The notes beneath the pieces were generated by a model, which saw only the letters and a list, made by a program, of their open reading frames with translations, was not told the origin of the DNA and did no database searches. Positions 38,201 through 53,200 of a stretch of 64,000 bases of DNA are shown here, piece after piece. Position 1 is the stretch's first letter, and every line of letters begins with the position of its first letter. The stretch is from contig KL647289.1 in NCBI GenBank assembly GCA_000727475.1, positions 2,895,450 through 2,959,449 on the forward strand. The letters run 5' to 3'. This DNA is from Sarcocystis neurona (lineage: Eukaryota; Apicomplexa; Conoidasida; Eucoccidiorida; Sarcocystidae). Position numbers and translations under genes: made by a program.

Positions 38201-41200
38201 TTTCTTCCGAAAGGATGCCCCTTCCAATTCGAAAAGTCTGCCGGAACCGTCACACCACCGCAGCTCACACATTACGCGACCCGCACGGTTCCTACGAAGT
38301 CTACATCCGCTTTGACGCATGCATTGTCAAAGATCACTCTTTAGGCCGCTGTCACGCAGAGACACTCCGGACGGACGGTATGTACTGCTGCGTAAGTTTT
38401 TGCTTCATTGGCAGGACTGGAGCGAGCGATGGTGCGCGGTCTGCAGAAGCCACATATGCTTCTCAGGTCAACGTCTTCCGGAGGTTGGTGCACGCATTGG
38501 GAGGAGCAGGCAGATAGCAGCTGAACTGCAATACTTTTCGCCCGGGTTGCGGGCGCTCCGGTAGAGCATGCTGAGAAGGTACACCTCAAAGGGCTTGGAG
38601 TGACTTACGCGGTATGCTGACAAACACAGTCATAAACCAGATCGTGTGCACTACACTCTGAGGTTGGGCGAGTACTCTGCTGCTTTGAACAGATCTTTAA
38701 GCGTCTTCGTGTGAGGAGAGTTCACGCAGTGATTTTCTGCGACTGAGGGTGCACATAGGATTAACCCTTGCTGCTGTGGTGCAATTGATAATGTGGCGCC
38801 TTCAGATCGCAATTTGTCGCCGCAAGCTCGTTTCAACTAGTACGATAAGCCGCACTGCACACCTGTACTCTGGTCGGCAGTTGCTGCGGACGTAGAGAAT
38901 GAAGTGCTGAAATGCATTAATCGACGGCCTGCACAGAAACAATGCCTGGTGAGACACATCATATGCGGAGCGCACCAGCCTACCTGAAGTCGCAGTCCTT
39001 TGAAGAGAGTTGGTAGACCCCACATAAGACTGGGATGTTGCTTGCCTAGAATTAACAAGCCAACCGCTACAGTGATGGACGAAGTAGGCTCATTGGTAGC
39101 GAAAGCAAGCTTCAAGTACGAGGAGTTGTCTCGGAAGACGAAGACGGGAACGTCCTCCAATTTTTTTGAGCCTGCATCAATGTCCTGCACTTGAACGAGG
39201 AAGGCAACCTAAGATGGTGCCAACCAGGAGAAACATAAGTTGCCAAACAGTGGTGTGCACACTACAGAGAAGTACACCCTGTTGGAGGATTTCTTGTCCA
39301 CCTCTTGTAGACGAGGTCGTCTTCCCGCCCGTTTCACCATGCATATCTCCTGGCGCCCTCATGATGCAGAACAGTTGCCTCTAAATAGATAAAAGTGAAA
39401 GATGAGTTCGAGCGCACATGCTGATCTTCGAATTTGCCACCGTACCAATGTAAGCAGCTAAGACACAGCGTGTGTTGCCTCAGCTCTCTGACAGAGACAG
39501 AAGTTTCGCACAGCTTGGCGGTTTACGTGTATGGACAGTCACACGCAGACCTGCGGGAAGCTACAGTTCACCGAAATCGATTCGTCTGAAACTACCAGGA
39601 AAGACTGTCAAAGATGCGACAGTGCTTCTTTCACGAGTAACTCCGTAATGTGAAGCGACCCTGCGGATGTTGCACCCCTGCAGGCTCCAACAGGCTCAGC
39701 ACGATGCAGAGAGTGTGGATGCAACGCAGAAAAAAGTGGGCCTGTCAGTCCGTTCAGAACGCTGTCCTCGAAATGCCGTAGTCTACCGCAGCTGGCTAGC
39801 GAAAGTGCTTTTTTCCCCGTACGAAGGGGCACGCTGATGCGTGGTGTCAGTGCTTGTAGAGAACAAACACACGGGAAGATATTATGCATCTTTCAAAGAA
39901 AAATCGAGCGCAAACAAGCTCGTGCGTCAGGTTAACGTGAACGGCTATGCTTCGAACAAAAAGACCTGCAACTTTGGACAGGCAGCGTCTCCTAAATGCA
40001 TCTCAACTCTTCTATTAAATCCATCAGCTGCAGGCCACAGAACTCTGATAGTGTTATATCACACTAGAGTGTGCTCTGCTCTTCTGGCCACAACGGCCAT
40101 TCTGTAAAAATAATAGAGATATCGAACAAGTCACCGGGTGAGAAGTGACTGGGAAGGCAACTTAGGTAAGTAGCACAACGGCGCTGAGGAACAGAACACT
40201 CTACCGAAAACATATATTCGGACGCTTGAAAAGGGAGAATACACTCCACGGTGGTGTAATGAGGAAACATGTGTGTACTGTGGGGAGGCGGGCCTAAGCA
40301 CACTTACCTCTGTCGGAAACGAAATAGTGCCCAAATTGATAGGAATGGTAACTGGAGTCGCACTGCTTAAGTAGACGTTTATTGCTTTGAAGGGGTTTGA
40401 CAGTTTAGGCCAATATGTACCTGGCGGCACCGCTATCCAGCCAACAGGAGCTTTCACGGTCGAAGCTTCTGCTCGCAACAGCAGAAAATGACTCGTGGAG
40501 TTGCGCGATGTGCCACTCACGTGGAGGGTAGCACGCATATGTTGGCATGCGCCCTCCACAACTGTCTCGAATGTGTAATGCTACGAACACTGGAAGAACA
40601 AGTACAATGTCACTCAATTGTAAACTGGAAATCTATTTCTTCAACACGTACCCACAGTTCCCGTTTTGTAGTGCTTTCCTGCTAAGTTTGACAGTGCGAA
40701 CGCCAGGCGGTAACGGGTAGTCAACTCCTTCTGGTTTTGCAAAACAATTTATGAGAGCTTTCGCGGAATAAATTGGGTCCACTTCGCTCCCCCCTGTTAA
40801 CATTGAAGTTGGGCATCTATACCTCTAATTGTCTACGTATATGGAATGCTTCTGCGCACAGACAGCTGCAGACGGACCTACACGCACGTGCACGAATTTT
40901 TCCTATTTTAAAGTGAGGAGCATAGGACAGGTGTTCTACCCAGAAAACCTTCGTTCATCACATACAGGCACAATTTGGTACAAAGGTCACTGCACCTCGT
41001 TAATGAGGTCAATCCTTCGCAGCAGCGGGAATCGCTCTGCACGCGCTTGCTGGTAACAGTGGAACAGCTTTGTTGTGACTCTCGAAAGATGAGTGGAATT
41101 TAGAACTCTGAGCTGCCACTACCGGATTTCATCGCGCCGAGGCATCTCAGTTAACACGTCGTCCCAGAAGGACACTCACAAAAAATTGCAACGTATTTCC

Positions 41201-44200
41201 TCATCCTAGGTGACGCACAAGTGAAAGCCTAGCGTCGCGAGGCGTTTGCGCAAGAGTGGGTCTTACTGACTGACCTTCATTATCGCAGCCTTGCTGAAGA
41301 ATCTTTACTTCGAAACCGGCGACGGCCACGTTTCTGACAATTGGCTTCAAAAAGGGTGATATTGAGATAGGAAGGCTCATAAAAACTAGGGGTGTAGCGG
41401 AAAATGGGTCCGGAAATCGAACTGCTGTCCACTGCGTCGTGGACGCCACAATCCAACTGCTGTAGATTTCTCCTTCTGTGCAGATTTGTCCAATCAGCAG
41501 CACAGTTATTCACACGCTCGTTCGTAAACTCAAGGCAACGCTTCACTTCCACGCGAAGATGCAGGATTCGTGCACACGCTGGTGTGCAAAAGTGGACACA
41601 GTTGGATTCTGCGTCCGCAAACAATAATTGTACGTGTCCTGTAGCCAGAGGTTGATGCGCGTCAGTGCGGCAACCGGGACTTACGGGAGAGCCTCACTGG
41701 GCAAAAAAGGTGTTGTGTCACTGAAGCTGCAAATAAAGAACTACTGTGAGCGCCCTACAACGCGAATAGTTTTTCACACACAAAGCCAGCGGTTTTTTGA
41801 CGGGAGTTTTCATTTTCAAAACACACACACTTGTGCACTAAAGTGTATGGTGCGCTGGTCACGCGTAGCCCAACAACAACAACAATAACAACGACAACAA
41901 TAACAGCAACAACAACAAAAAGGAGGTCGTGCAGACAGCATCGTTCATGCGTAGAGAGAACTCCTCATGTTTACGGCGGGGTACACGTTGTTTTTGCTTA
42001 CGTCCACGCTTCGATGCTTCAAAACCTGTAGGAAAATCACATCGGCACAAACTGATGCTTTGGCTTGTACGTTTTGGTGCGTGCGAATTCGCGTACGCCC
42101 GCTGGGTCACGTCTGCAGCCGGCTTCCCATTTAGCCGTACGAGTGTACAATATTCATGCGAAGGTGTTGAGCATAGAGGTAATGGACCAAGATCCAGTCT
42201 AGGCCGACAACTACGTGCAGTGTAAAGTATCGTTAGTTCAATCTTGGGGAGCCATTCCCTCGAGTGTGGTGTTACAGGTCTCACTGTATTCACACACGTG
42301 ACCGCCTTGGCGTCACTCTGCCTCACTTGTTTACAGGGAGACAGCACAACTTTAAAAGGCTACGCAAATAGTCTATATCTACTATGTGTAATGCAGGGGC
42401 TCAGGTGCCCATTGTTTGACGTATTTGGTGAATCGCTGCGAAAAGCCATGACCATCTCTCCGGATTCACACAAGAGCGAATTTGAGTCAGACACGTTCAC
42501 ATATCGGTAGGCGGTGCAGTGGCACGACGACTCATCTGAACACGAGTGCTCTCACCGCCGGAGCGCACACATGCAACAGCCCTCTTTGAGCGACCCTTCT
42601 AAACTAACGTAGCATCAACTTCACGTAGAAACAATCTGCCTGATCTTCGCGTTGTTGCGCGGATTCATAATTTTGTGAATATTACTTATCTCCATTGAGA
42701 CACGCCAATGCAAAAAGCCACCACTTTGGATTGCTATCCATGACACTGCGAAGAACCAGCAGACATACTAACTTGCTTGAAAACTCCTTATTCGTAGGGC
42801 ACGCTCTGTGGCCGAGCGCACTGTTGATGTCATAACGTTGCGTGCACATAGTAGACCGCCTCAAGCACAGTGGTTTTTCTTTCCCGTAACGCACCATACT
42901 TGACCGAGCACTGTCTAAGTGTAGCGTCTCTTGTTGCTATTCTTGCGAAGCACTCAGTGACTGTCTCCGTCGCTCCTTTCGCCTGGCTTTGTTGATAAGT
43001 TGAGGTCGTCGAATTTTTCTGCGCTTGCGCGGCGCACTCTGTGTACACTATATGGCAATAGACTCGACAATGAATATCCGAAACAGTTCCTGATGATATC
43101 GGTACAGCCGTCGTACAGTCTGGTACAGCACCTGCACCAAAGAACCATAAGGAAAACAACAAGAGACAAGCGCGTACTCAGTCTTCTGTTCGTTGTGCAT
43201 CCACGATTGTAATACGAAAGACCGAAGATACAGAGAGAGCCTCTATATTACGTCCCCTGCACATGGTATTACAGTCTCTGATACCTGAAAAACCTGCACC
43301 TCAGCAGCGCAGGCGCTACAGTATGTTACACGTGGACGTACCTGCAAGGCCTGAGCCTCGCCGCGCGTCAACAATTGAGGCAGGTGGATCACTGCACGCT
43401 TGTCTCGCATACGCTTGCAATATGGTACATAGCGACCTGTTTATTTGCGTAGAATGCACGAATACACTTACATAGTCTGTAGCAACTCTGTTGACGACGT
43501 GAAACAAAGTGATTGCAGGACCCGCATCCTGACTTTTACTTATATAACCTTCAGGAAACTAAAGCAGCTGAAGTGTGTCTCAGTACACGGGGAGCTCCCG
43601 AGCTTTTACAACTTCAGGAGAAAAGTGACGACCAGTGAAAGAACACATGTAGTGTTGTTGTCAGGAAAGCCTCATACCTAGTACTTCTTTTGAAGGATGC
43701 AGTATCTCTGAAGCCACATGCACGACACCCTAATTTCGATCGAGCAGGAACCAACAAGTTCTGTACGGGTTAACCTACCCGTGCCCCTCCACGGCGGCAA
43801 CTTCCTCTGTCCAACTATTTTGAATAACGGGGAAGGAGCTGTGTCTCATGTGGGTGGTGCAATACGGAGAACGTACTTTTCTGGACAAATGTGTCAACAG
43901 TTGACGACTTGATGTGGACTGGTGTACAGCAAAGAGCGCTGACGTGATGTGCGGACTTCATCATTTCGTCTTCCTCCAGTGCGTGTTGCTCGTTGTGTGC
44001 ACGTGAGCATACCCGCATGCTCTCCAGCTGGTTTACTTTGAAAAGTGAACACTTCAATTCAGGTGACCCCTCGGTAGAAAGGAAGACGTCGTATGATTTT
44101 CAGCCCTTCGCGCAACGCGTACTCGTCGGTACGTAAGCGCCTTATCAGCCGCTAGAAGAGGAGTCCGATGAAAACAGTGGGGTGTCTACGTGCACACTTG

Positions 44201-47200
44201 CATAAATATCGACAGCTGCATTGTACGGAAGAGGTGAAATATGACCTGTGGCATTTGGCCACCTGTATATCAATAAGACCGTGCACCTTTCTCTGCGAGG
44301 ACAGTCTTATTCACACAGAATGCGGTGTGACGGGGCAATGTGGAGTTGGACCTGCATTGTCTAAAAAAATATTTGGCAGGGGTCCACCACAGAAGCATAC
44401 ACGTCACCATACTAGAGTTGCCCGAAACTCATTCTTTGAAACGTACCCGCTGTTGTATGAGGTTTTTCCGTGGCAGGCCCTGTTGCACAGAAGCAGCGTG
44501 ACACGTGTTCGTGACCTTTGGTCAGTTCAACGTCTCCACCAGGGGCCATATATCTCTACCAAAGTGTGCGCAGCATTTCATCAGACTGGCTTTCCACTCA
44601 GTACACTGGGACGGAAAATGTTTGTTTTTCGCGTCGCCGAACTCTCACTGGGCAGTCGTTGCACGACAGCAGCATCCGCAAAACGGTGTAGAACTGTCCA
44701 CTCGCTTTCACGGGCGGCCTGAGAAGTGCCCGTGCCGCTGCCCCCTGTCCGGTTGCCATCAATTACGGGCTTTAGAGGAAAACCGATTTCTACCTGAATT
44801 CCCTAACAATAATGGATTTGCCCTGCGAAGATCGTGTCCCACCATGTCAGCCAATATGTAGTTGCCAAAAGCGCTGCTACGAATCAAACTATAGTCTAAC
44901 TCTTGGATACCTAGGGAAAATCTGGTGCGACAACTCGTGTCGTCAGGAAGACGCCGCGGAAGTGTTGCACTAATTGGAGGACCACCACTGGCTGTACTGG
45001 GGAACCGTGTCCGTGCTGGGGGCCACGACTATACACACTTTGAGGAACTTAACTGAGTGTTACATTTCACCGCATAATGAGCTTGCCTTCACAGAAAACT
45101 CCGAAAATCCAGGGGTTGATGCCACATCCTCCATTTTTGTTCGCGCCCCCCTCGTATCGCCATTTAGCCGGATGGCCTCCTGCCCAAAGAGCCCGGTGGT
45201 GCGTGGACAACAGCACTCCCTCATTAGGTCGAAAGTTCTTGAAACTTTTGATCCATTCGGCGGTTGTGGCTTCCACCTCTTCGGGAGTGCACGGCGAAGC
45301 TTGCCCTGGGCAGACGCAAGTGTCTCTGTGCGGGTCATACGCTTGCAGTGGTGTGGCGATGACGCACGCTGTCTTCATCGTATTTGGAATGGCACAAGTG
45401 GGCAAGGCACGAGCCACACAAAGCCAACGATTCCCAGAGGATGCGCATGCAGACTCCAGGGTACTGGCGCATGCCCACACACAGGAATAGTTTGCCTCCG
45501 CGGAGACAATCGCTGCAGAAGAATAGGCTTCATCGCAGTCTGGTTCTGAAACACAGAGGCAGAAGAAAAAGTTCAGGTCACAGGCATTTTACCGTACTTC
45601 TTGCGTTTGACTGTGCAAGCGGAGAGAACCGGCCGCGTTAAAAGAGCCGCCTACATCAAGGGAATAAGTCTCAGTGGGGGTCACCTCGACGGGCCCTCGG
45701 ATGTAACAGAGCGCCTTCCTGCTTTACGTGAACTGTAGGAGTGTTGGATGTTCCAGTTAGAATCATTCCGGTTTCAAAGTTCTAGTCCAAGTAAACAGCA
45801 GCAACCGAAATATACCTGTTCCAGAGTCTACAAGCTGTACACGTAGAGTTTCCACTCACACTGCATAACCGTGAGCATGGCCATCCGCGGTGCTACGGTA
45901 GCCCTGGGATAAAACATATCCTCAATGCGTGTAGAAGTAACAACTTCGGCGAAGCAGAACCCGCACCGGGCTGCACACTATTCGATCTGATGTCGTCAAA
46001 CAAAAGGTCAATTTCTTGCCCAAGAGCGTACCTCTGGGAGTAGTTTTATCCAAAGTAACAAGGTGTGGAGCTGGAAACAGAGCAAAAACCAGGCTTGCAG
46101 AGGCGCTAGGGCTGTTTCGTAACCCGTGGGCCATTTGAATGTCTTCGTTCGATCCGCATACTGACACGTAGAAGGACGCTTACTCTCTCTCACCCTCTCT
46201 CCCTATATATAGATATATTTATATATATATATATAGAGAGAGAGGAGGATGTTCACTCTCTCTCACTCGCTCCCTATACATATGTGTATATATCTCTGCA
46301 CATACGTACATACGCGCATTTGCACAGCACGACAGCGGTGACTCATTGTATCTACACGCAGTCTGTGTATGGAGTCGCTGCGCGTGCTCATTTTCATCTC
46401 AGTACTCGTCCTTTACGGAGGACGGAGACAAGCAAAACGACCACGTAGGGGAGCGTATATATATATGTATATGATGAACATAGGTGAGCACGCACGTGCA
46501 CCTGGCGCTTAAGTCTCAACGTACGACATCTTTCGGTTATAAAAGAATGTGCTTAGATGTACGTAGATCTCCAAAAGGTACACTTGCACCTCTTTGAGAG
46601 TGTTTCAGATGCTTTCTTTGCAGGCATTGCTTAGCAACTTGTTGAACGTGTGACGTTGCGCGGCGAAGTACTCGCTCTCAAGTCGCACCACACCACCGCT
46701 TGTATGCGTTTATACGTTCACCCAAGCTACCTCATGTGGCTACGCGTTTCATGTCCGTCAAGGACAAAACTATAGCTTGAAAGTTTACACCGGTAGTAGT
46801 GTTTCCTCGTGGAAGATACTTACATTTGCACAGGACGAAGTGCGATGCGTCAGGAACGCACAACGGTTTTTGGCCGTCAGTGACGGAGTAGAAGCCGTGC
46901 CCTGGAGCATAACTTTTGAGAAACACTGCTCGGTCTTTTAGTAACACGCTTGCCCTCTCAGGCACTTCTTCGAGCCACAGGGATGCTGTGGCCTCTGCTT
47001 CAGGACGGCTGCAGATATCTGCGCTGTTCGGACACAGGCACTCGCCTTCAGGTGAATTTCCGAGCGTGGGTAGAGGTTCACAAGAGAAAGTCGGCAGTGG
47101 TCGTTGACCCGCGTAATCTAACAGCGTTCGCACAAACACCAAGGAAAAAGGACATTGAACTTCCGGTAGGAAGACGCGGACTGAAGATAGACAAGCTGCC

Positions 47201-50200
47201 GTCGTCTCAAAATGTTTCTTTACAAAGTTTTCGGGTACAGTAAAGAACTACGACTGTACAGACACGTCGCAGACACGCAGAGGAACTGACAGAATGTCCT
47301 GATCAGGCTCAGAACAAATCCAGTCAGCGCGAATGCAGAACCTAATGCAATTTTATCGCTGTGTCAAATCACGTTGACAGAACACCCCTGCGATGCAACA
47401 CCATCGTCACGAGCGGAGTAGAAGGAGATCGAAGTTTCGTAACGTTCCGTACTCAAATCGTCCAGAGGATTGGAAACAACAAATAAAAATTGGCGAAAAG
47501 GTGCTCAGACACTTCGTCACTAGGCTGCGACTACCATTAACTCCTTTGTTGTATACCTAATGTGAGAAGAAGTGCAACTGAATACCTGGGGTGCACTTCG
47601 CTCTCCATAAGAGGCCCATGACGTCGTTCCCGCACACCGGCAGTTGCCGTACTAGTATCGTCTCGTCCAACACGCAGGACTCCTGAGCCCCATTCAGTTG
47701 AGCGTGGCAAAGACTGCGTAGTTTGTTTGTTACATCTGCTGTCTTACATCCTGTTCGGAGGACACCAAGCGTGAATGCACCTTGGGGACCCTGCATGGCT
47801 TCAACAATCTCAATGGCTTGGTACGGCTGGCATGTCCTTTTTATAACACTGCCAGGCACGGCCTCCAGTGGTATAAACTCTTCGGTCTCTGAGCGTGGAA
47901 AGTTGCACAGGTATTCCACTTGCATTATGAGTCGGGCAAAACGTTCCGTGCGCATTTCGTGACTGGCCAGCTTTCTGGCCAAAACGGCAGAGTTCACCCT
48001 CGTGCCTCCCTGCTTTCACGTCTCTCCCCCCTGTTGTAATTGAAATAATTTGATCTGGCTTCCATTCAACAGAGCAATAAACTTCAGCAGGCTAGCAAGC
48101 ACACGCTATGATCATCGCGACCTACCATATTGATCTAGTGATCCGGGTCCCCGTCTGTGACCTTGAATGGTATAAAAAATCGCACGCAGAGGACGCAGCA
48201 GGTCTTTAAGCGCGCAGTAAAGTGAAGCGCGGCTGCAGCCACTCAATTCACGAATATTGGAGAAAAGTGAATACTGTTGTGCCTCTCAGGTGAACTCTAC
48301 TCTTGCGACCAGAAGCACTCTCTGAGATCTTGTAAAAAGAAGCATTCCACTTGGCACTTCTGAGGAGGAAGATGGAACACCGTGGAGGCGCCCACCGAAT
48401 GTGCAAAGTTTGACCTCTTCAATCATTTCGGCGGAGCTTGTGGCTGCTATCGCTGGGTAAGAATAACTGTTCCAGAGCTCCTCGAAGTCTGCATAATAGT
48501 CGTGAGGTTGCGTTTTTGGTTCGTCCAGCAGTTTTCCCCATACAGTGAGACAGACTGGTGTGCAAATCCGTTCGTCGCCCTGCAAAACTTGATAACAGTG
48601 CGGACCACGGTTGCCTGAAGGCGGCCGCACGCACAAGTGAAATGCAAGGCTCGGAAGGGCCAGTTTTTCCAGAAGTGTCCACCGCGCAAGATAGCACTAT
48701 AAGACATAACGCACGCGCTACGCTGGCGTTTAAGAAACCAGATTGACTGTCGTGATCAATTACCGAACGCCGCTTTCAGTACCATTACCAGAGGGGATAA
48801 CTTTTTGAGAACTCACCGAAGTCAGTCGCGGTGTGTCGATCTGCATTCACATGTGCAAGTAAGCGACACATTGTTTGGGTATATTGTCGCGTAGTACACT
48901 GGCGTGTTCGAGCAAGTAGAGGTGTTGCCTATTCAGTTTAGATGAACCCACTGACATTCTCCTATTCTGCACACCAGCCGTTAAAGACGTCGTCGACGAA
49001 TCGAGGAAACGAAGAATGCTTCAGTGACTGTGCGCTTTCGGTTACAAAGTCTACGGTGTTCGAGACCGTGCAGCCGTGCTGGTGTAAGTGTACGTCCAAC
49101 ACGCGGTTCTCCAAAGCCTTCAAGTGTAGGTGATCTTATGCATATGTTCACATTATTCGGGTATGTAGACGTATATATGTATATATATATATATATGTGC
49201 ATATCTGTACGCGTGGTTACACTTGTGGGCATATGTATCCGCTGAGTGATCCCACGAAAAGTTATTTCTCTGACCACGGCCGTATATTTGAACTCCTCTA
49301 GTGTACTTCTGGGACAAAAAGCTGCTCCACTGCGAGTGTCTTTTGCAGCATTAGAATGTTCTACGCAGCAATTCATTTTGTCACCTTCGTACCAAGACTG
49401 CACCCCTTAGAAACTGTGAGATACACAGAAGCGGGCGGACGCTTTTTCTGCGTATGTGTGGCCACACTTAAATAAGGAAAACTATCTCTTTCGAACCTTT
49501 GCATATCACTAGCGTGGTCGGGCGTGAACACAGCTGTAGTCCATTAGGTTCAGAGCTCGGCTCTTGTAGGTTGTAGGCCTGGAATGTCATGTTCGCTGCG
49601 TCAAAGCGAATTGAACCTTGCAGCAAATACTCGTGCTCCGTATCCACGTTGGTGTTCCACACCGGTGTGGACAATGCATCCTTGACAGTGCAAGCCTCTA
49701 AGGTTCTTGGACACCTGCAGACTCCTGCTTCGCTATTCAGGCCTATCGGGATTTCCGTAGCACAACGGAAAGGCGCTGGCGAGCCTGTTCGGTGAGAGCA
49801 GGAGGAAGGAAGCATGAGGAGGATGATGACTTGGAAAATAGGGTAGCCCTACAAAAACGGGCTCCGCAGGCCTCGCTCTGTTTTGTCTGCGTAGAGTAGG
49901 TGTTCTACTTTCTCGTCGTCCAGCCAGCCGTGCAATATTACTCTATCCGCTGTATCTAGATCGACGAACTGAAAGTGGTCTGTCTCACTAACTCGACAGT
50001 TGAACATCAGGTTCAGCGTTGCCACCTCTGGCATGGGCCCCGTGCACATTTGACGAACCAGGCCTCGAAGATCACTTATCTCAGACTTTGTTAGGGTGCA
50101 ACCGGAGGCAGCAGCACGGCAAATCTGATTAATGCGTTCGGTAACGTCGACGACGTTACAGTCACCAGTCGGCGGAACCGTCATGCCTGCTTTCGTATAC

Positions 50201-53200
50201 AACGCTGCCACTATGTGAACCTCCGTGTAGTCACCGTCACATTTGTCTCCAGACGTCCAGGTTGTATCTAATTCCAGTTCGCTCTCCGTCACACTTTGGC
50301 GGTGCTCTGGTGGGCACGCAAGTACGCAACCACACCCGCACACAGATGTTCCCGCAGCCGAAACGAAAGCTGCTCAATAGTATTCATTTGATCAGTTCAA
50401 TCTTGACTCGGAAGCATACTTCTGCGGGCGAACTGCACACTTCAGAGCGAGGGGAGGAAGTGCGCATCTTCACAAACACAAAGAAGCTTTCAGGTGGCTC
50501 TAAAAGATGGGTGGACGTTGCCCGTGCGTAGGACACTACGTGATTGCTTGCCAGAGCGAGGTAAACGGAAGTGTTAGAGCCATACACATACACACTAGAT
50601 TTGCACGATGTTAAGCAGTCCTCTTCGCACGCACCTTTGTACCTGTTCACGGTTGTTTAGAGTGACCTCACCGTATTGCACATAAACGTCCGCGGGCCTT
50701 GCCTCTGGAAAGACACGTACAGTCGCACAAAGAAGTGGCGCACATTTGCCGTCCCAGACCTTCCCACACAACTAAGAATTTATCCGTGTTACACGTGTGT
50801 ACGTCGGGCGTTTCAATCACTTTGTGGGGGTTTCTTGATGTGGTCGTAAAGGTTGATTTCAGTTTAAATATCTGCCTCACAGCAGAAGCTACCACTTGTC
50901 GCGTCCGTAGTTTTTATCCGTGCAGCAGATTCTTGTGAAGTTCATACCGAATTTGCAGGTGTTTACAAGTGAATCCGATATGGCTTGGTGCACAACTCCA
51001 AGCGATTCCAACACTCCACGGGTTGCAAAATCTTTAGTAAAGCAGGCAAGGACATCAGTGCATTTCCAGTGTTGCATGCCTCTGGCTGTCCACAGACTCT
51101 CGCAAGCAAGATTACAAGCTGGAAAGTACATTTCTGGTACAGACTCCAGCTTCTTCTTGCAGTTGGGTCCGCCGTTCAGTCGCATCTCTGAAATCCACGC
51201 AGTGCGGCGCAGAAATCACTACGAGGCAGACAAAATAACCACAGATGAATTTACGGTACACATGTGTCTTTTGAGACCCGCAGCCTACGTACTTTTGTCC
51301 CTGGGTATATCCGTGTATAAATCTGCTCAAATAATGTGTATGCACGTGTAACTGTTGAGTTGAAATAAGGTATAACCAAGCAACCCGCGAACTGCTAAAA
51401 CTTCAGGTCAGACCTCAATAAGTTTTGCATGCTCTATGCATCCTGGTCGGGCACCGTGAATCGCACGTCAACGCACAACACAAGCTTTCGGCGTCCTTTT
51501 AAATGTGCACCACGGGGGTAAAAATACTTTTAAGAACTTTGACGACGTTGAAATTACCCTAGGAACTCTTACATCCGGTCCGCTCCTTTGGGTCTTCACT
51601 GATAATTATAATATCTAAAATCGTGGAACCTCACCTTCCGAAGATGGCGCTGATTTTCCTAGAAGAACAGGCAACAAGCACGTCACGCCGTAACACCGAT
51701 GGGTGCCCACGTCTGCAATGGGTGGGCCCTTTACACGTGTGTCGTTGCAGCTTTGACGAAAGCTTCGCCACTACGTCAATAAGAACGAGCCAGTAATCAG
51801 GGGACAAAGACTGCGGCGGCTGCCACATTGTTCAGTGAGATACGCTGTGAGACATGTTCAGACTTCTCTAACTCCAGCTGGCGGAGAGTCTAATGTGCCC
51901 ATTGGGCTATACGTTGTCGCGGCAGCGTCAGCGGGGGATTTCACGCTGAACCGATACTTTAGGCTGCCAGGCTCTGACGTCGGCAGGACGGTGTCATTGG
52001 TAAGTCACCCGACCTGACAGCAGGTCGACAGAAAGGCGAAGGTACCGTGTCACTGAGTGCGCGCTGTCCCGCGCACACAGGCGAAGGGAAGACGAAAGCA
52101 GCTTTGATACTACCAAGACGCAGGAACGACCTGCCGGACGCGTCACTTAGCGCAAGAAATCACAAACTCGTTGGTTGACGGAAGTCGGCTGGAAAGCAAG
52201 CCCTTTTAAACTTACTTTTGAACGCGTAAGTCACCTCGAAAGTATGTTGTTCATTTGAATACATTTCCCTGCAGTCGTCCAGAGCAACCAAAAATTCCTG
52301 AGTAGTATTCTCTGCTAAGTCCTCCCGTCTGAGGACAAGAAGCAGTGGAGCATCCAAGGCCGCAGCCTTCTGAAGCGCAAACACTGCGGGGCTATCTTCA
52401 ACATCTTCAGTGTAAGTAGAAGCTGACAACGGATGTGTCGTTTTAGCGCGGAAAGACAAGATTTGGCGCTGCAGCACAAACAGCCCGAGCCAGTACCTTC
52501 TGTGAAACCGCTTGCCGTCCCTGTCTACCCTGCGGTTAGTCACGGTGCCTCAAAACCTTGCAGCATACGCATGTGTGGAGTAGCTGTCTATTTCAGTCCC
52601 GTTTTAAACCTTGCAAAAGCTCGTGTCAAGCCTACTTGAAAAGCGATGCCTTCCAGGATTGCCAAGGAGTCCACTGAGGCATTGTAACGGAAAATTCCAA
52701 TTTTGACTCCACCGAGCCTTGCTGACCTCCCCTTAACAGGATTTTGCAGGCGGTACTGCACGAGATTTCCTTCCGTACTTGTAACGATTACGGCGTTCAT
52801 GTATTCCGTGGAGCTGTGGAATAGCTGCGTCATCTCCCTCTGATTCTGAATTTGTAACAGTACTGCGGGGGTCTGCGCGTGTTCACAGGCGGAGAATGGC
52901 GAAACTCGGCAGCAGCATGGTAGGTTGAGCAGGGTGTGAGTTACACAAAAGTAGGGCCACCCGCAACGGTGCATAACAACGGACGCGAACCGAATGCTTT
53001 CAAAGGTGACGGAGAAAGCTGTTCGTGCAGATCGTGGAACATATCATCCTACTCAGTCTGTGGTAATGAGACGTCCGAAGAGGCTACTGCTGCAAACTTA
53101 GAGTAAACTGTTTCACCTTCATTCCGTAGCGGACACCAGCTCGTGACCTAAAAGGGACACAAGCTGTTCAACGATAGCTTTTGCAGGCTACAGAGTGGCT

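Noticed and set aside
44168..44861. Plus-strand open frames of 184 and 118 codons inside gene Q
   Set aside because: They are antisense to the gene, overlap each other in different frames, lack a domain and have no clear promoter or splice context. Some Trp/Phe spacing recalls a lectin, but not convincingly.
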